From JAADHY01 sp964428935 (GTDB lineage Bacteria; Planctomycetota; Planctomycetia; Planctomycetales; Planctomycetaceae): a DNA stretch of 8,405 nt. The notes under the pieces were generated by a model that saw only the letters and a list, made by a program, of their open reading frames with translations, ran no database searches and was not told the origin of the DNA. The translations under genes were made by a program, and so were the position numbers. This document shows positions 5,605 through 8,405 of the stretch, piece by piece (the stretch's first letter is position 1; every line of letters starts with the position of its first letter). The stretch spans positions 1-8,405 of the forward strand of contig CAYSAG010000225.1 of NCBI GenBank assembly GCA_964428935.1, written 5' to 3'.

Positions 5605-8334
5605 GTGTTCACCTACTTCCACAAGCTGGTCACGTGGTACTTCGGACTGTCGGCTGGTGAGCCGTCCGAGTTGCAGTCGCTGAAGCTCCAATTCCACCCG
5701 CCGTGGCCGGCCTCCACGTGGTCGTTTTCAGTTGTCGCGGCCATTGCCCTGTCGCTTGCGCTGGTGGTGCTGCTCTACTGGGCCGGGTCGAAGCGACTGA
5801 CGGCGCGACGTCGAGCCACGTTGTTAGGGCTCCGGCTGGCCAGCCTTCTGTTGGCCGTCGCCTTGTTGTGCCGTCCCAGTTTGGTGTTGAACCAGGCCGA
5901 CCGGCCGTACGTCCTGGTGCTGCTCGACGCGTCCGCCAGCATGAGTCTGCGGGACGACTACCGCCAGCCGGAGCTGGCCGCGGCGGCGCAGCGTCTTTCT
6001 GCCAGTCCCAGCGGCCAGGTGCCCACTCGCTGGCAGCTCGCGCTGTCGTTGCTCTTGCAAGACGACGCTCGGCTGCTCCGGCGACTGGCCCGAACGCACC
6101 GCGTGCGAGTCTACACGTTCGACGTTCAGGCTCGTCGCGTCGGCGAGCTGTTCCGCTCCGACCCGCGAGTCCTCGAGCAGCTCCGCGAGTCGCTCAACTC
6201 GCTCTCCCCCGCCGGACGCCAAACTCGCTTGGGCCCGTCGGTCCAGCAAGTGCTGGAGGACTTTCGCGGCGGCTCGGTCAGCGCGGTCGTCCTGCTGACG
6301 GACGGCGTGACCACCACCGGCCCGGCCGAACAGCTGACGGCCGCTGTCGCCTCGGGCCAGACCCCGCCCCTCTTTGCCGTCGCCTTGGGCAGCCCGATTC
6401 CGCCGCCGGACGTCGAACTGCACCACGCCCGAGCTCCGGCCGTCGCCTTTCTGGGAGACGTCGTCCCGCTGTCAGTCCGGCTGACGGCCGTTGGCCTGAG
6501 CCGTCGGGCCGTTCGGGTCGAGCTGGTCGACGGCCGAACCGGCCGCGTTCTTTCGGCCCGGTCGGTGCCGTTGGAGCCGGTCGCCCCAACCGACTCGCCG
6601 GAAACCTCGCGCCGCAGCGGCCAGCCCGCCCAATCGACCGACGCCGGCCAACCCAAGCCAGCCAACCGGCTTCCGGACGGCAACGCCACGGCAACCCCGG
6701 ACGCAGCCAAGCTTTCTGCTCAGACCGGCTCCAGCGTCCCGGCCGTTCCCGGCCTGCGTCCCGTCACGCGGGAGCTCACGTTGTTCTTTCGTCCGAAAGA
6801 GCCAGGCGAGGCGGTGCTGGTGCTGCGCGTCGTCCCGTTGCCGGAGGAGTCGCAAGTGGGGAACAACCAGCTGCGGCTTCGCGTCAGCGTGCGAAAGGCT
6901 CGGCTGAAGGTCCTGCTGGCCGACGGCCCGCCTCGCTGGGAGTTCCGTCAGTTGAAGGCGCTGCTGGAACGGGAACCGACGGTCGAACTGCACACGTGGC
7001 TTCAGCAAGGCGACCCTGAGTACGCTCAACTGGACGCGACGGCCAAACCGCTGGGCGGCCGGTTTCCCTCGAACCTCGAACAGCTCGCGGCCTACGACGT
7101 CGTCATTCTGGGTGACGTCGACCCGGCCGGACTGGGACGGCAGGCCACCGACAGCCTGCGGCAGTTCGTCGAGCAGCGCGGGGGCGGACTGCTGCTGGTG
7201 GCTGGCTGGTCGAACAACCCGTGGCGTTACGTCGGCACCGACCTGGAACCGCTTCTGCCCGTGGTGCCGGCGGGACGAGCGGAAGCGACGGCCGGCCAGT
7301 GGACGGAGCCGTTGCGTGTCGAGTTCACTCCGGCAGCGGCTCGCGTGTTGCCCACGCTGACGTTGACTCGGCCCTTGGCGTCGGTTCGGCCAACAGAGGC
7401 GGCCGAGGCCACGGCCGGAGCGTCCCCGCCTGCCGACTCCGGCGCAGGGCCGCTCGAGCAAAGACCAACGCGGTCGGGCCGCACGGACGGCGGGGGCGGT
7501 GCGTCGTCAGTGTTGGCAAGCGTGGCCGCAGAACTGCCGCCGCTGTTTTGGGTCGCGAGGGTGCAGCGGGTGAAGCCGGGAGCGGTGGTGCTGGCGCGGG
7601 TCCGGCGGGCCGGAGACGGCTCCAGAAGCTCGCGGCCGCTGTTGGTCTTGCAACGCTACGGCTCGGGCAAGGTCCTGTGGCACGGGACGGACGAGCTGTG
7701 GCGGTGGAAGCGGGGCCGGAGCGAGCGGTTCTGGACGCAGTACTGGGTGCAGACGCTTCGAGCCCTCTCGCTGACGCGGCTGGTGGGGCAGACTCGCCGA
7801 GCCGAGCTGACGGCCGACCGTCAGGTGTACCGGGGAGGCGAACCGGTTCGGCTGCGGCTGCACTTCTTCGACGCCGGCGCGGTCCCCGACCAGAAGGACT
7901 CGGTGCGCGTCACGCTTTCGCGCGACGGCCGAGCGTTTCGCGAGCTGACGCTGCACCCGGCCGCCGGGACGCCGGACGAATTCGAAACGTCGGTGGCCGA
8001 GCTGCCGCAAGGAGAGTACCGCGCGACGGTCAGCCGTCCGGTCTTTGCCGAGGGGGCTCCTAGTGTGTCGTTTCGCATCGTGTCGCCGCCGCAGGAGCTG
8101 GACCGACGGACGGCGGACTACGAGCAGCTGCGTCGAGCGGCCGAGCTGACCGGCGGCCGGTTCTACACGCTCGCCGACGCCGCTCGACTGCCCGACGACC
8201 TGCCGTCGGGCGAGCCGGTGTGGGTGGCCGCCGGCGAACCGGTGGCGCTGTGGAACCGCTGGGAACCGCTCGCCCTGTTCGTCCTGCTCGTCTCCACCGA
8301 ATGGCTCCTCCGCCGCCACTGGCGACTGGTGTGA
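5605..8334 (+). CDS. Membrane-anchored VWA and GATase-like domain protein
   Basis: A 909-residue protein with two N-terminal membrane helices (about 39-59 and 72-92) and one at the C terminus (about 884-900). Basic clusters at 63-70 and 903-904 put the body outside the cytoplasm by the positive-inside rule. A von Willebrand A domain (about 100-262) has a full metal site: DASAS (108-112), Thr207 and Asp233 in LLTDG. A beta-sandwich region follows, split by a low-complexity insert (about 327-385). A glutamine-amidotransferase-like fold (about 434-555) shows LLADGPPRWEFRQLKALLE and YDVVILGDVDP, but its elbow GGGLLLVAGW has no nucleophile Cys, so amidotransferase activity is unlikely. RYGSGKVLWHGTDELWRW (684-701), a second beta domain (730-826) and GGRFYTLADA (850-859) complete the family pattern. 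The GTG at 5605 is the first possible start after the stop at 5524; its ribosome binding site is weak. Its partner is unknown. Such proteins often sit beside moxR and DUF58 genes, none of which is here. Confidence 0.92.
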   Translation: MFTYFHKLVTWYFGLSAGEPSELQSLKLQFHPPWPASTWSFSVVAAIALSLALVVLLYWAGSKRLTARRRATLLGLRLASLLLAVALLCRPSLVLNQADRPYVLVLLDASASMSLRDDYRQPELAAAAQRLSASPSGQVPTRWQLALSLLLQDDARLLRRLARTHRVRVYTFDVQARRVGELFRSDPRVLEQLRESLNSLSPAGRQTRLGPSVQQVLEDFRGGSVSAVVLLTDGVTTTGPAEQLTAAVASGQTPPLFAVALGSPIPPPDVELHHARAPAVAFLGDVVPLSVRLTAVGLSRRAVRVELVDGRTGRVLSARSVPLEPVAPTDSPETSRRSGQPAQSTDAGQPKPANRLPDGNATATPDAAKLSAQTGSSVPAVPGLRPVTRELTLFFRPKEPGEAVLVLRVVPLPEESQVGNNQLRLRVSVRKARLKVLLADGPPRWEFRQLKALLEREPTVELHTWLQQGDPEYAQLDATAKPLGGRFPSNLEQLAAYDVVILGDVDPAGLGRQATDSLRQFVEQRGGGLLLVAGWSNNPWRYVGTDLEPLLPVVPAGRAEATAGQWTEPLRVEFTPAAARVLPTLTLTRPLASVRPTEAAEATAGASPPADSGAGPLEQRPTRSGRTDGGGGASSVLASVAAELPPLFWVARVQRVKPGAVVLARVRRAGDGSRSSRPLLVLQRYGSGKVLWHGTDELWRWKRGRSERFWTQYWVQTLRALSLTRLVGQTRRAELTADRQVYRGGEPVRLRLHFFDAGAVPDQKDSVRVTLSRDGRAFRELTLHPAAGTPDEFETSVAELPQGEYRATVSRPVFAEGAPSVSFRIVSPPQELDRRTADYEQLRRAAELTGGRFYTLADAARLPDDLPSGEPVWVAAGEPVALWNRWEPLALFVLLVSTEWLLRRHWRLV

Positions 8335-8387
8335 GAGCCTGTCTTCAAACTGACATAGGACGCAAAAAAAGCTACGTCTCCGCTGCG

Positions 8388-8396
8388 AGAGGAGGG
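8388..8396 (+). promoter_or_regulatory. Strong Shine-Dalgarno-like stretch at window end
   Basis: AGAGGAGGG lies 9 bases before the end of the window, in the non-coding sequence after the VWA gene. It is the best ribosome-binding match in the window, and the spacing predicts a plus-strand start codon just beyond the last base. The gene itself is not visible. Confidence 0.3.
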
Positions 8397-8405
8397 CGAA
8401 CAGAA

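Noticed and set aside
5347..5697. 116-codon minus-strand frame in the divergent spacer
   Set aside because: It overlaps the start of the VWA gene and the sdhC promoter region, lacks a ribosome binding site, and its translation shows no domain.
5703..7019. 438-codon plus-strand frame inside the VWA gene, with further frames at 6472-7461 and 7507-8319 on the minus strand
   Set aside because: They are overlapping frames of a GC-rich gene whose own frame shows an intact metal site, membrane helices and family motifs. Their translations are Arg/Pro/Ala-rich without motifs.
1..8405. CRISPR array, tRNA or rRNA genes
   Set aside because: No regularly spaced direct repeats, cloverleaf-like segment or conserved rRNA stretch was seen on either strand.

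Overview
The window is high-GC bacterial DNA with six supportable protein-coding genes. The best guess for the host is a member of the Planctomycetota. This rests mainly on the 909-residue protein that joins a von Willebrand A domain to a glutamine-amidotransferase-like domain inside a membrane-anchored chain, an architecture I associate strongly with that phylum. A small helical protein of a type I have only seen as a planctomycete hypothetical, and an Sdh set of the single-cytochrome-b558 kind, fit the same view. The assignment is inference; no rRNA or other marker is present.

Layout. Positions 1-316 hold no gene but are rich in short repeats: three copies of a 15-base motif GTGAC-N3-GCACTAG (two forming a palindrome), a CCCGACA/TGTCGGG hairpin, and an inverted pair of a second motif (TCGCTWACGCTKCGG). 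From 317 to 5331 all genes read on the minus strand. In transcription order they are sdhC (5331-4654), sdhA (4600-2669), sdhB (2669-1917), gcvT (1762-671) and a 96-residue protein of unknown function (607-317). A 273-bp divergent spacer (5332-5604) carries a sigma70-like promoter candidate for sdhC. The plus-strand VWA/amidotransferase-like gene fills 5605-8334. The last 71 bases are non-coding and end in a strong Shine-Dalgarno-like stretch.

How the genes work together. SdhCAB form a complete succinate:quinone oxidoreductase: flavoprotein, iron-sulfur protein and a five-helix cytochrome b with four candidate haem-ligand histidines, the menaquinone-type layout. sdhA and sdhB overlap by one base and are surely co-transcribed. 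gcvT, the aminomethyltransferase of the glycine cleavage system, lies 154 bp further on, behind a hairpin that works best as a minus-strand terminator, so it may be a separate transcription unit. Its partners gcvH and gcvP are not in the window. The VWA protein is unrelated to these metabolic genes and stands without the MoxR/DUF58/BatA neighbours such proteins often have.

The gene content is ordinary core metabolism. I do not see a defence, secretion or biosynthetic system here. The most distinctive signals are the repeat families at the left edge, the orientation-specific terminator between sdhB and gcvT, the low-complexity insertions in the VWA protein, and a possible mobile-element end at the right edge.
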